Shown here piece after piece: positions 1 to 9,845 of a DNA stretch of 64,000 bases (position 1 is the first letter of the stretch; each line of letters begins with the position of its first letter). The DNA comes from Atkinsonella hypoxylon (lineage: Eukaryota; Ascomycota; Sordariomycetes; Hypocreales; Clavicipitaceae). The stretch is taken from NCBI GenBank assembly GCA_000729835.1, contig JFHB01000148.1, positions 1 through 64,000 on the forward strand, in the 5' to 3' direction. The position numbers were made by a program, and so were the translations under genes. The notes under the pieces were generated by a model. That model was not told the origin of the DNA. It saw nothing but the letters and a program-made list of their open reading frames with translations, and made no database searches.

Positions 1-1289
1 TTTCCGACACAAGACCGGCGAACGCAGCCACTGCTACACTCTTTTCCGACACGAGACCGGCGAACGCAGCCACTACTACACTCTTTTCTAACACAAGACC
101 GGCGAACGCAGCCACTGCTACACTCTTTTCTAACACGAGACCGGCGAACGCAGCCACTACTACACTCTTTTCTAACACAAGACCGGCGAACGCAGCCACT
201 GCTACACTCTTTTCCGACACGAGACCGGCGAACGCAGCCACTACTACACTCTTTTCTAACACAAGACCGGCGAACGCAGCCACTGCTACACTCTTTTCCG
301 ACACAAGACCGGCGAACGCAGCCACTACTACACTCTTTTCTAACACAAGACCGGCGAATGCAGCCACTGCTACTTTCTTTTCCGACTCAGGACCGACGAA
401 TGTAGCCCTTGCTACGGCTGAGCGGCAGGCCGCTAAGGAGCGCGAACGCGAGGCGTCACGGCCTATCCACCAATTCCTCTATCAGATTTTACGGCGGAAG
501 GAACTGATCCAAGAAAGGTCAGAAGCCGAGGGAGCCGAAAACGTCGTTTCTGCGAGTATCTACACCGAAGCCTACCATGAGGTGAAGAATACTTGGATCA
601 AATGGGGAATTTGGGATAAAAGATGGGGCATATTACCTGGAACCTCATGGAAGCATGAACAGCCTCTTGAGAAGATGCTCAATGAGGAGATGAGGGGTGA
701 CCTTTCTCCCGTCCAAATAAATCCGCTCGAGGGCGACGCCCATGCGTCAAGCGAAGGACCTCCAAATTGGATACCCTACACAGCTTCGCCTCCGCCTGAA
801 TCCACCCCAGAAACGTTTCGTAGCTTAAGCGTGTCTCAGCAAGAGCCGCTTACGGCTACTGGTCTCGCCGAGCCACCGAACGGAGACGTCGATCACTTTG
901 GATCAGCACTTGGCCCCCTCGGGCCCGTTCATGCATCCAAAATCACCCGGGCTCCCCGAAAGGAGCGCAATAATATTCGAAGGCGGTCGAAGGTCTCTAT
1001 GCTACTATCTGAGGCACAACCACTATTGTCTGGACTGAGCAACCCAGAACCGCCATGCCGAACTACTTCCCCGCCACGGCGACGGAGCAAACGCTTGGAA
1101 ATGGCAGCAGCTCGGGCTGCAGGCGCCGCTGAAGTAGCTGCAGCGAAGTCACTGAACACACGCTCAAAATCAAGGCTGGGCAAGCCTATGGTCAATAGCC
1201 GTAAAGCCAGTAAGTCCATAGCTTCGGCGAAGCCCCAAGGCGTATCAAAGAGAAAGCGTACAAGGCGGCGCAATGACGATATACGGTGA
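1..1289 (+). CDS. 3' part of accessory gene with 14-residue tandem repeats (5' end outside window)
   Basis: One frame stays open from base 3 to the stop at 1287-1289 with no interruption, so the gene begins upstream of the window. The first 378 bases encode nine copies of a 14-residue repeat, alternating SDTRPANAATATLF and S(D/N)TRPANAATTTLF types, followed by one degenerate copy. Then comes a charged segment (AERQAAKEREREASRP), a Trp-rich block at about 582-680 (WIKWGIWDKRWGILPG, then SWKHEQPLE), a long Pro/Ser linker and a very basic tail ending KRKRTRRRNDD. The only starts in the unique part are non-ATG, which supports an upstream start. The Trp-rich block resembles C-terminal blocks I associate with uncharacterised accessory proteins of filamentous fungi; that is recollection, not a search. 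The basic tail suggests nucleic-acid or nuclear targeting, but no function can be assigned. Confidence 0.6.
   Translation, partial: SDTRPANAATATLFSDTRPANAATTTLFSNTRPANAATATLFSNTRPANAATTTLFSNTRPANAATATLFSDTRPANAATTTLFSNTRPANAATATLFSDTRPANAATTTLFSNTRPANAATATFFSDSGPTNVALATAERQAAKEREREASRPIHQFLYQILRRKELIQERSEAEGAENVVSASIYTEAYHEVKNTWIKWGIWDKRWGILPGTSWKHEQPLEKMLNEEMRGDLSPVQINPLEGDAHASSEGPPNWIPYTASPPPESTPETFRSLSVSQQEPLTATGLAEPPNGDVDHFGSALGPLGPVHASKITRAPRKERNNIRRRSKVSMLLSEAQPLLSGLSNPEPPCRTTSPPRRRSKRLEMAAARAAGAAEVAAAKSLNTRSKSRLGKPMVNSRKASKSIASAKPQGVSKRKRTRRRNDDIR
3..380 (+). repeat. 42-bp tandem repeat, 9 copies, coding, with 84-bp higher-order period
   Basis: Nine head-to-tail 42-bp units start at 3, 45, 87, 129, 171, 213, 255, 297 and 339, with a diverged unit from 381. 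Because 42 is divisible by three the frame is kept. Units alternate at two places (ACACAAG/ACACGAG and CTGCTAC/CTACTAC), giving an 84-bp dimer period, as expected if pairs of units were duplicated together. The array runs off the window edge, so its full length is unknown. Confidence 0.95.
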
Positions 1290-1951
1290 AAGGTAGCAGC
1301 TTTTTCGCTGAATCGAGGCGTAGGTGACTCAGCTGAACTATGTGTGGGGATCTCCAGGCGAATAGACGATAGATTCGAGAAGGAACAGGGGCGACAGGGC
1401 TCGATCTAATCAAATTTATCGCTGTAGGGGGTACATAATCCTTAATACAAAGCTGTACAATAATATAGAGGAATATTACACGCGTCACAACCCCACTGGT
1501 TCTCGAAGGTTACCTAACGTCGCTCGGGCTGCGTCCAATCGCCAGCAATGAAACTGGGTCCACAATGTACCTGGAGCTCTATCGTCCTCAAGGGGATGGA
1601 GCACTCAAAGGGATAGGCACGCAAATAATGCGGGCACGCAAATAAAACAAATAACGTACTGGACCTAACCAAATCGAGTAAAGTCACTTTCAGTGGCATC
1701 CCCACCTAAAAGTGCACTTGCGTTTTTTGAGGTATTTTTTTCGCGAGAGAGGGAGGACAGCTATTGCTATACAAATAGATCTAGCTTTAATAAGCTAATT
1801 AATGTAGAATAAGGCTTCTAGCGATAGAATTAATGCTGTAGCGATATTGCAAAGATTAATGCAATATGCGTTGCGACTAAGAGGTTGTGAATTGCTGCAC
1901 GTTACAAGGCTGCTGCCTAATTAGCGTTGTGGCCACTGTTAAACGGCGTAA
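1290..1951. other. Gene-free spacer, AT-rich in its distal half
   Basis: No supportable gene. At about 1616-1640 a GGCACGCAAATAA motif occurs twice in tandem, and an inverted match (ATTATTTGCGTGCC) lies at 2219-2232. From about 1735 the sequence becomes TA-rich (for example CTTTAATAAGCTAATTAATG), resembling repeat DNA worn by C-to-T mutation. It directly abuts the left inverted terminus at 1952. Confidence 0.5.
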
Positions 1952-2137
1952 TGTAAGGTCCTAGGACCACAACGCCCCACTAGGGGCGGCGCTGGGGGCC
2001 ACCACGTGATCGGCGGGGCTTCGCCCACGCCGCGTATTATAAAATGTGTGCACACAGGGCCACACAACTTAGGAAGACAAGCTTTAGTCAATATGACAGC
2101 TTGCATACTAGTTTTACCTAGCCTTATACCTGTGATC
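1952..2137 (+). repeat. Left inverted terminus of the DUF7924 element
   Basis: Matches the reverse complement of 3931-4118. It carries CACGTG, a GC-rich block and then a TATA box at 2035-2044, so the terminus also looks like the promoter of the enclosed gene. Confidence 0.75.
2035..2044 (+). promoter_or_regulatory. TATA box in the left terminus
   Basis: TATTATAAAA lies about 345 bases before the proposed ATG at 2390, directly after the GC-rich conserved block. The matching place in the right terminus also holds TATAAA, so the motif is preserved between the two copies. Confidence 0.5.
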
Positions 2138-2389
2138 CTTACATGAAAAGAAACATCGGAGGTACTTCCACACTAAAAATAGGTGCGCAGGAACCCTTCC
2201 TGTTTTGGTTAGGTGCATTATTTGCGTGCCCCAAAGGGAGCGTCCCTTTCCAATGCACCAGAAACCATATGAGGCAGCTCGGCGCCTATGATCGCTTGGT
2301 GGAGCTCCAGGCCTGAATGTGGGAAATTTCCTCAACCAACACCATCTTGTGCGTTGCAATACAGAGTAGGACTTATCTACATAAGCAAC

Positions 2390-3804
2390 ATGGTGCGCAC
2401 ACGAGTGCAAAGAGACAGCCCTGCAGATGCTGCAGATGCTGTCTGTGGTGATATCCCTCGTCCAGAATGCAAAGGTACGCGCTTCGCATTCTGTCAATGA
2501 TGCATCTGCTTACCTTACCATAAGATCCAGCTAGTGCAACAAAACGCGTCAAGAGAAAACCCGAACATCAACAGCGGCATACGACCAAGAGGGTGAAAAG
2601 GAAGAGTTCATCTCTGCCACCTCGACTAAACATAACCGAGCCAAGCCGTGGCCGAGAGATTGACCACGACAAGCAAAGTCCAGCACAGCATTTGCCCACA
2701 TATCCGGATTCCACATACTGTAGCAACGTTGATCCAATCGCATCTTGGGTGGAGAACAACCAGTGGCCTAAATTTCTCTTTGACCGCAGCATGGATCGGA
2801 TTCTTGCTACGAAGAAGTCAGCTTCTTCACTACTAAGGGGACGCAGCCGCAAGCGGTCACAGCCTGGATCAACAACCTCCTTGACCCCGAGCGACCAAAA
2901 GCCAAGAGAGGAAAAAAGTGCTCCTTACCGTGATGTCCGTTACAAGGAAGTCCTTGAAGAGAGCAAGAGCTTCATGAAAGACTCAGATCTGGGTCCATCC
3001 GACGAGAGTAAGAGGCAAATCAAAGAGCTAATAGATTTTGAGCAAGAGATCCCGCAAGACTCATTATTTAGCGACCGTTTGTTCCATAAGACGTGCTGGG
3101 GCGTAGAGGACAGGAATGAAGCTCGCATAAACCGCGACATCACCCCAGAGCTTGTTCCGTCTGCCGAAAAGCTTGCTCATCGCGGGTCAAGCAAAAGCGA
3201 CTTGTCATATCTGATTGAGAGTATCAATGAAGGGTGGAACAATTCGGATCCCATAACAAATCCTCGTCCACAGCCGGATTATTCTGTGGGGTTTAGGCGG
3301 GGGGCGTTTTCCAAGGAGCAGCTCGATAAAATGGCACCTTTGATCGGCAACAGATTCGCCGGAGATCGATCCAAAATAATGGCAACTTACCTGATGTACT
3401 TTCCATTTCTAACATGCGAAGTGAAGTGCGGCTCTACATCGCTTAATGAGGCAGACCGGCAGAACGCCCACACAGCGACATTGGCGGTGCGGGGTGTTGT
3501 TGAGTTGTTCTTTACGGTGAAGCGCGAATCTGAAATTGATCGCAAGATCCTCGCCTTTTCCGTGTCACACGACTATCGACAAGTACGACTCTACGGCCAT
3601 TACGCTGATTGCAGGGAGGGTGAAGCCCGGTTTTACCGCCACCCAATACGAACCTTTGACTTCACGGAGCTTGATGGCAGGGAAAAACATACCACATACC
3701 GGTTTATTAAAAATGTATATGAGAGATGGGTGCCGGGCCATCTGTCCATGATCCGTTCTGCCATTGACCAGTTGCCTGAAACAATGCCAGGGCAAAGCTT
3801 CTAG
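2390..3804 (+). CDS. DUF7924-family protein, possible PD-(D/E)xK nuclease fold
   Basis: Two exons (2390-2474, 2531-3804) joined by a 56-nt intron give 452 residues. Without the intron the frame would have to start at GTG; with it the protein starts MVRTRVQRDSPADAADA and continues through a basic KRVKRK segment repeated twice, a likely nuclear signal. The C-terminal half matches my memory of the fungal DUF7924 domain: QPDYSVGFRR near residue 276, YFPFLTCEVKCG near 319-329, ADRQNAHT, then HPIRTFDFTELDG near 400. The PD...ExK spacing (D278, E325, K327) is what a PD-(D/E)xK nuclease-like core would show; that link is inference. The family is multi-copy in many fungi and its function is unknown to me. 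The reading frame is intact, so this copy may be active. Confidence 0.75.
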
Positions 3805-3854
3805 ACCATCCCGATGGCTGATGGAAGGCCACAGAGGCGGGACGAAGGCGGGAG

Positions 3855-3930
3855 TACAGTAAATTCCAGGTCCAAGGGATGTTTGCGCGGGTCCAGAACG
3901 GGTGTATTTTTAGGCAGAATAGCATATGCA
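3855..3930 (+). repeat. Terminal fragment of MITE family A
   Basis: Begins TACAGTAAATTCCAGGTCC and runs through GGGTGTATTTTTAGGCAG and AATAGCATATGC. It matches the reverse complement of 10150-10240 and the ends of the complete copy at 48584-48984. It sits between the DUF7924 gene and the right inverted terminus and stops exactly at the terminus edge, so only one end of the MITE is present. Confidence 0.65.
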
Positions 3931-4118
3931 GATCACAGGTATAAGGCTAGGTAAAACCAGTATGCAAGCTGTAATATTGACTGGAGCTTGCCTCTTCTCA
4001 GTTGTAAGGCCCAGCGTGCGCACAGATTTATAGTGGGCGGCGTGGGTGAAGCCCCGCCGATCACGTGGTGATTCGCAGGACTGTTAGGAGCGGAACGTTG
4101 TGGCCCAGGGACCTCACA
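3931..4118 (-). repeat. Right inverted terminus of the DUF7924 element
   Basis: Reverse complement matches 1952-2137. It contains its own inward-facing TATAAA (plus-strand TTTATA at 4027-4032), so both termini could fire transcription into the element, the right one antisense to the DUF7924 gene. Confidence 0.75.
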
Positions 4119-5305
4119 GTTGCAGCTCTAGATAAACCTTCTAAATAATGCATATATATCCCTAGTACTAACAATCTTAATTATATAATTGTGTTAGCGA
4201 TTTCTAGATATAATAGTGCTAAAGGAACGTAAACTGTCGTTGTTGCATTATCAGGCCACAGGCTGTGCGCTGATTGGTTGCACGCGCAGGATAAGTGGGT
4301 CCTCACGTATGATCCACAACACCACCAGCCCCTATTTATACGAGCCAAGTATGTAGGATAGATAGCTTCAAGTTAATCAAGTTCATCAAGTCTATTATAT
4401 CGCAGTACCGTACGCACTAGTGCATACTACCCTTTCCCCTTGGGTACCAACAGTCTTCTATTTGATACTGTTGTAATAATTTAAAGATAATAAGGGTATT
4501 GAGGATGATTCGTGTCAATGACACGCGACGCGATAAAGTGGGAGAATTTGACAGACTTTTGAGGTGGCACTGTATTGTCCAAGTCGCCGAGACTTAGTAC
4601 AATTAACATCTATATTACGTAACAGTGCTAGGGCAATGCTTCTAGGCCATCCTGATGGCTGATGGAAGGTACAGAGGCGGGACGAAGGCAGTGGACACTG
4701 GCCAGACTGACTGCCCAACACTGCTGCTGGACAACAACAACCACCACCAGCCAACCCAGGCAAGACCGATCTGCTGCGGTTCCAGTAACTCCTGGGCGGC
4801 TATCTTTCTTGCACCAATAAATTGGCCGGGGGCACCAAGCCATGGCCAAGTTCCTCGAGAAAGAATCCGAACTTGATGTGTCAGAGTGATGATTATAGAG
4901 AAATGAAATGAACGGGTTGTGGCCTTAAGACAATTGATTCACATGCGGTTAGCAGAGCGCAGCTTTAAAATACAAGTTGCTTCTCGACTACAGCTCGTAT
5001 TTCATGCGCCAATCTTGTTTTATTTTCCGGCAAAAGCTTGGTCTGTTTCTCCATACAAAACGTGTTTGAGCAAGAGTCGACAAAGTGAACCGTAAATTTT
5101 GACAAAGTGACATCAATAGAAAATAAAAACTGTTTTTTACCAAGCAATTTCTCAGTGGTGTTTGCATTTTGGTATGAAATGTGCAGGCTATAGCTTGTTA
5201 CAAATCGAGGAACGGTGTCGACCCAACATCATACCACTGCTGCTACCGGTGTAGCTGGCCACCACGTCCCGAGTAACAACACCCTGAGATGGTCGGGCAA
5301 CGTTT
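4119..5305. other. Repeat-derived spacer with a second copy of the DUF7924 3' end
   Basis: The part at 4125-4250 is TA-rich. At 4331-4340 CTATTTATACG looks like a TATA box but no coding frame follows. At about 4629-4691 a segment with CATCCTGATGGCTGATGG and ACAGAGGCGGGACGAAGGC repeats 3787-3849, which covers the end and stop of the DUF7924 gene. No supportable gene lies here. Confidence 0.6.
4629..4691 (+). repeat. Relic copy of the DUF7924 gene 3' end
   Basis: About 63 bases match 3787-3849 with a handful of substitutions, including the GGGCAAxGCTTCTAG around the stop codon. Sequence on either side is unrelated to the element, so this is a fragment of another copy or a partial duplication. 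Confidence 0.75.
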
Positions 5306-5707
5306 TCAGCAGCTGCAGCCACATGCCTTGCAGTTTCCAATGCCGCAGGCTTGGTTGGTATTGCACTGGTCGTCACTGGTGCATCCAATCCAGTTGCCGT
5401 ATCCATCGTTGAAAGCAGTCCAGCACCACTGTCCATTACCACCGCATCTTTTATAGCAGTAATTCTTGGAGCAGCCCGAGGATTTACCATACCAGCAGTC
5501 TCGCTTCGCCAGTGGGTTTGGAGACGCTGCAAGAGGGTGTCCAGCACATGTGCGGATGTCGTTGGGGTTCACGCCCTGCGGAAGACTTTTCAAGTCAACG
5601 TCCATGACTCCCAATTCGCCGCACTCGGAAGCCGACTGGATAGCGGGCGAAGACAGCACCAACTGGCATTGGAGGGCCAGGAGAGCGAGGGTCTGGAAGA
5701 ATCTCAT
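5306..5707 (-). CDS. Small secreted cysteine-rich protein, 12 cysteines in mature part
   Basis: Single-exon frame of 133 residues starting ATG at 5707. Residues 1-19 (MRFFQTLALLALQCQLVLS) form a signal peptide. A propeptide follows, ending in the dibasic site LAKR at 66-69, typical for a Kex2 protease. The predicted mature peptide of 64 residues (from DCWYG) has 12 cysteines and ends KACGCSC, implying several disulfides. The pattern CWYGKSSGCSK, QWCWTAFNDGYGNWIGC resembles small secreted proteins related to Podospora IDI-2; I recall this only loosely. It would act outside the cell. It stands alone between repeat-rich spacers, a common setting for effector-like genes, but no role is shown. Confidence 0.75.
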   Translation of the reverse strand: MRFFQTLALLALQCQLVLSSPAIQSASECGELGVMDVDLKSLPQGVNPNDIRTCAGHPLAASPNPLAKRDCWYGKSSGCSKNYCYKRCGGNGQWCWTAFNDGYGNWIGCTSDDQCNTNQACGIGNCKACGCSC

Positions 5708-7423
5708 GTTGAAGAATGTGTATCGGAGGACGTATAATGTGTAGAGGGCTGTGTTTGGGAATGTGTCATCGTTGCCCAGGAAGTTTCCAGGGCGGCGGAC
5801 GGAAACCTTTTATACTTTAGCGACTGCTTCCACATGAATTATAAATGCTCGACCGGCACTTACCAAGTGGCTTGCAAGGCCGCACAGAAAATTGCTCTGC
5901 TAGCATGTAGCTAGTGACTGACGTTGACCACGTCGCATTCGCTGGAGAATGACCAATGTGAAGATGAGCCGATATGCAGGTAAGCATCTTGAGGATACGG
6001 CAAGTCCTCTCACACTCGGTTAGGTCTGTCTCTGCCAGTAAGACATGGTTGGCAAAAGTGCCTCGCATGTTGGTGAGCCTTTGCATTGGTAGGCTGTGGT
6101 ACGAATCCATGATCTTTAGGGATCGTGGACATTCAGATGTTGGCATCTGCAAGTAGCCCCCGTCCGTAAGCACAAATTCATATCTGCCGTGAGCGATATC
6201 AGTGCCTAAGTCGACCTCATTTTTCGATGCTGCTCCACCGGCTCTCCATGTGAGTCTGATAGAAGGTTAATCCATGGGATTTTTAACTGCTCTTGTGGCA
6301 CAAATCCTAGACATACATGCTTCTCGAAGTGACACCTCTGGGATTTGCGTACATGTTGCCACGACTTGCGGTGATATAAAGACAAACTGGTCATCTTCTC
6401 CTATATCACGCTCATGATGTCACGCCTGCCAAACTCCTCCAAACTCTTTCTCGGATACCGTTGTCGAGGAGGGGGGGTTCGTTACCGTCTAGATCGAACA
6501 CCACATTCATCTCCACCATCCCATCAATTGCAATATGGAACAAGACAGCGTAAACGAATAAACTGGTTTAATGGGGGCCAGGAGAGGCGAAGATCTCTCG
6601 TGTCGAGCCAATAATATGTCAACGGTAGTGGTTTCGTCGCATTGGGTGGTCAGGTGGTCAGGTGGTCGGGCGATCAGGCGAGAGGATTCAGCTCATGCCA
6701 TTCGAACGTCCAGTATCTGAAAGGCGGCTTTTGATCCGTACTTGAGCTGCTGTCATCCGAAACTCATTCCTTTGTAGGTCGAAGATGCCGCACCAACTGT
6801 GCTTACCCACCATACCCGCTACCCTGGCACGCGGGCGACAGTTTATTTGACCGCTCAGCTCGGACAGTGGAGTGGGCGGCAAGGCAGGTGAGCGTCGGAT
6901 CAATTTGTCCACACCTTGCCTGGTTCCGAGCCTGAGGGGTCGCGGGATCTGTTTTGTCAATACTATTTGCCACGGTGGGTTGCATCAAGGACTATTTAAC
7001 TGAGCTATCTCCTTTTATCAGTTCAGCATTAAAGAGATGCCCAAGCACAATGCGGGGCGCAGAGTCACATACACGTTTTCCTCGGAAACCTTGGAAGGTA
7101 AAAAAGGCGAGACTGCAAAGTAAATCTCACCCGATCCTGATCACGCTGTGGGTCTCTTTGGCGTAGTACTTGCTACCAGACTCTTCCGATTGACCCAATA
7201 TATAAATAAAGAACATAATTAATCCACATTTCTTAGCCGAAACCTCGAGCGATCTTGCTCACTGCAGGAAATGCGAGACTTATAATGTAGCTCTTTGCTA
7301 GTAGGACAATTGCCAGTACTTCAATTAGAGTATTTATTACGTCTAAAATAGCTTGCCTAATTGGCTTATAATCCTTATCTATACTGGCTTGAGCCAGCTT
7401 GGCACCAAAGACATGGTCAGGTT
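5708..7423. other. Gene-free stretch upstream of the secreted protein gene
   Basis: Contains the promoter side of the gene ending at 5707 and short tandem duplications, such as three TGGTCAGG units near 6649-6670. The minus strand at about 6418-6570 has a short protein-like frame ending RERVWRSLAGVTS with no usable start. I do not support any gene here. Confidence 0.4.
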
Positions 7424-7468
7424 ACGTCACGTCACGTCACGTCACGTCACGTCACGTCACGTCACGTC
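7424..7468 (+). repeat. (ACGTC)9 pentanucleotide repeat
   Basis: Nine perfect ACGTC units in a row. Each junction reads CACGTCAC, so the array is a string of CRE-like half sites (CGTCA) and also methylatable CpG sites. No gene start follows closely. Confidence 0.95.
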
Positions 7469-8653
7469 GGTCCAGATGGTCTAGGCAAGACATTAGTTAT
7501 CTACAGACTCATAAAAAAGGCACGAACCACGTTCAGGTCAAAAGCGGCTTAGCAGAGTGCGACCCACAGCGGCATGTTCGAAATAATCAATCTATGACAC
7601 TGTTGTTGGTAAGCTAGGTAATCATGCATCCGGCAATGGACATACTGTATGCTGAATCGGCCAACGCAGCCTTCGTCATAACGTAACTTGGGCAAGATGA
7701 GGTATTCGCGACGAGCTGTTGCTCAATTTTGCTTCTCCCGTACCCTTTGCACCCAATAGCCATACCCTGCGTAACCCCTGCGTCCCAGCCATAAAATATG
7801 TGTATACGCGGAAAATTGCTTCTGATACAACTTCACGCAAAGTTGGATTCGAGTCCCTCCCGTTGAAATACATGCGCCTAGAGACAATTGAAATGTTTGC
7901 TATATAGGAGAAGAATACGCCCTGCTTGACCTACAAGTTCAAGTGCTAGGGCAACACAATGTATTCGGCGGAATGTGACTCCCAGAGCTGGTCGACTACA
8001 GAAAAATCTCACATCGAACCAGTCATGAACAGCATTAACTAGAGGTGTATGCGTCATTGCGAAATTGATCATCAAAATAGGCCTCTCGAAGATTTGATGA
8101 ACTACCTAGGCGTGTAGAGTGGCCCAGATACTCGACCTGCACCGTAATGTGGTTCCTGCCGCGGACTCATACGAGGGTTTCTCACAGACTCAGAGTGTCT
8201 CAAGGAGATCTTGTATCTGCTTTCGCTTTTCTTTGGAAATATGGCAGTGTAACTGCTTCGTGTCCTTCTGCAAACAAAACACGCAATCACGGTATCGCTC
8301 CCTTCAAGCATCACCCCAGCCCGGATGGTGGACCGGGACAGCTTTGGCCGATACAGTTATTACGGATTGTATCCACCGCGAAGCGAGTCGTGCGTTGCGC
8401 ATTTGAAGTTACGTCGGGTGTAATTTTGGAGCATTTCGATCTCTTCCTATTCGAAGAGACCAGGAGAGTCGCAGGGCTGTCCTTCGAAAATAAGTGTATA
8501 TCTATTGATGTTGGCGGAAGGCAGACGGAACGATTCCGCGTCCCAAGCCCAAGCCGGATACATGTTTTTATGGAGAAGCCGAATGCAGCAGTTTGAACAA
8601 GAAAGATAAAGAGCGTGACTTGTGCAAAGTACGAGATGCTTCTCTGGGGGATA
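7469..8653. other. Gene-free or decayed DNA
   Basis: An open frame of about 149 codons at 8147-8596 has no ATG start and no family features that I recognise. It directly precedes the ankyrin-like relic and could be the remains of the same gene. Nothing else is supportable. Confidence 0.35.
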
Positions 8654-8938
8654 GAAACTACGATACCGATGTACTACTCCGATTCAAGGACAAAGATGGC
8701 CAATCTTTACTGGCCAGATGGACGTTATGGAGTCGCTCGGTACCTCGTAGAGATTGGGTCACAAGTTCACGCCATACATGCCAAAGGAGGAAAGACGTTC
8801 ATGGAGAGGTCTGTTTGAAGTCAGTGCAAAATTGTTGAGATCTTGCTCCAAGCTGGTTCCGACAGTTCTCAACAGGACAGGCGTGGTAGCACGGCAGGCA
8901 ATTTAGAAGCAGAGTGGGTGTCTGTAATTATCAGGAAA
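8654..8938 (+). pseudogene. Decayed ankyrin-repeat-like fragment
   Basis: Fragments of ankyrin-like sequence lie in two frames. The first reads DVLLRFKDKDGQSLL; after a one-base shift near 8710 the second reads RYGVARYLVEIGSQVHA and then, past an in-frame TGA at 8818-8820, KIVEILLQAGSDSSQQDRRG. The pieces follow the ankyrin pattern (G-x-T/S-x-L, VxxLLxxGxxxx). At least one frameshift and one stop separate them, so no functional protein is expected. Assignment rests on pattern only. Confidence 0.5.
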
Positions 8939-9845
8939 AACGAACAATAAATGTATCCGTTCGTTAAGAAGAGGCATGGGTGGTGATTTTGGCCTTATGA
9001 AAAATACACCAGAAATGAGTCCCCTACAGGTCAGAGCAATCTGATAGATCTCACGGACATCCGTTCTTAATTATCTCTGCTGACACAATCTCGCCGGTCA
9101 TTCTAAAATAAGAAATGGAAAGTTTTCCTTCAAGCTAAGAGTACGGCCGTGCTCTTCTGCGATAATGCATTTCCCCCTTATAGCTGTGGTGAAAGACGCA
9201 ATTAATCCCGTAGATTCCGAACATAGGCCACTAGAGGCTGCACATTTGAGGTTAAATGAAGGTCATTAGGGAATGATTGAGAAATTCACCGTGGCCAATT
9301 AAGTCACACTCTTGTAACAAGGCCGGCATGGTGGGAAACTTGTATCCGCCTGATGCTGAGGTTTGCTTGATGTGCTCCTACGTGAGGAGCAATCATGTCT
9401 TCCGAGTACTTGAAGCAGTGGAGAGTGGCGCAGAAAGTCGAAACATTTAGTTATTCCATGAATGGCCGCCCGGCCCGGCCCCCGGTCATGGGTTGGCATT
9501 GCGCGCCATCATGCTTTGCCAGCCGGGATTCCACGGACGTCGGCCATTTTTTTTTCCCTTCTTCTTCCTCTCACCTTTTTCTCTCCGTAGGGCTAGCCAA
9601 TGGCCGTTGATTCTGTGTACAGACTAGTTACGGAGCATGCCTAAACAGTTCTGGTTTCAGACTCCAGCTAGTGAACGAAATGCCATACTGTGGCAAGTGT
9701 CAAAGGCGGGGCTGACGGGGGAAGGCAGTTGTCAGACCCGTCGATCCTAATGGAGGCTGGGATCGTAGCTTGGCCTGGGCGCCGCCAAAGTTTTGGTACG
9801 GCAGGTGGGACGTGACTGGGTGACGTCTGTTACTTGCAGTGTCTA
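8939..9845. other. Gene-free stretch before the truncated MITE
   Basis: Nothing coding or structural is evident beyond short pyrimidine runs near 9548-9590. Confidence 0.4.

Larger units (their letters stand above)
1952..4118 (+). mobile_element. Candidate mobile element: long inverted termini flanking a DUF7924 gene
   Basis: The segments 1952-2137 and 3931-4118 are inverted copies, about 75-80% alike by eye and nearly identical in two blocks (CACCACGTGATCGGCGGGGC, and the inner 45 bases ending in CTTATACCTGTGATC). Both outer ends begin TGT(A/G)AGGTCC. They enclose one intact gene on the plus strand at 2390-3804. I see no recognisable transposase and no clear target-site duplication. Flanking DNA on both sides is TA-rich. 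It could be an unusual DNA transposon, a non-autonomous element that captured a gene, or two inverted repeat copies that happen to flank it. Confidence 0.55.

Noticed and set aside
2219..2232. Inverted match of ATTATTTGCGTGCC with 1616-1629, as possible outer termini
   Set aside because: Only about 16 bases match, one copy is inside and the other outside the longer inverted termini, and no duplication flanks them.
4256..4440. Promoter-like segment with GTGGGTCCTCAC and TATTTATA as a third terminus of the DUF7924 element
   Set aside because: The layout is similar, but I could not align it to the termini beyond a few short words.
6418..6570. Short minus-strand frame ending RERVWRSLAGVTS
   Set aside because: The peptide looks protein-like, but it has fewer than 60 codons, no ATG-led start, no plausible upstream exon and no recognisable family.
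7845..7860. GGATTCGAGTCCCTCC resembling a tRNA T-arm
   Set aside because: No acceptor stem, D-arm or anticodon arm can be folded at proper distances upstream.
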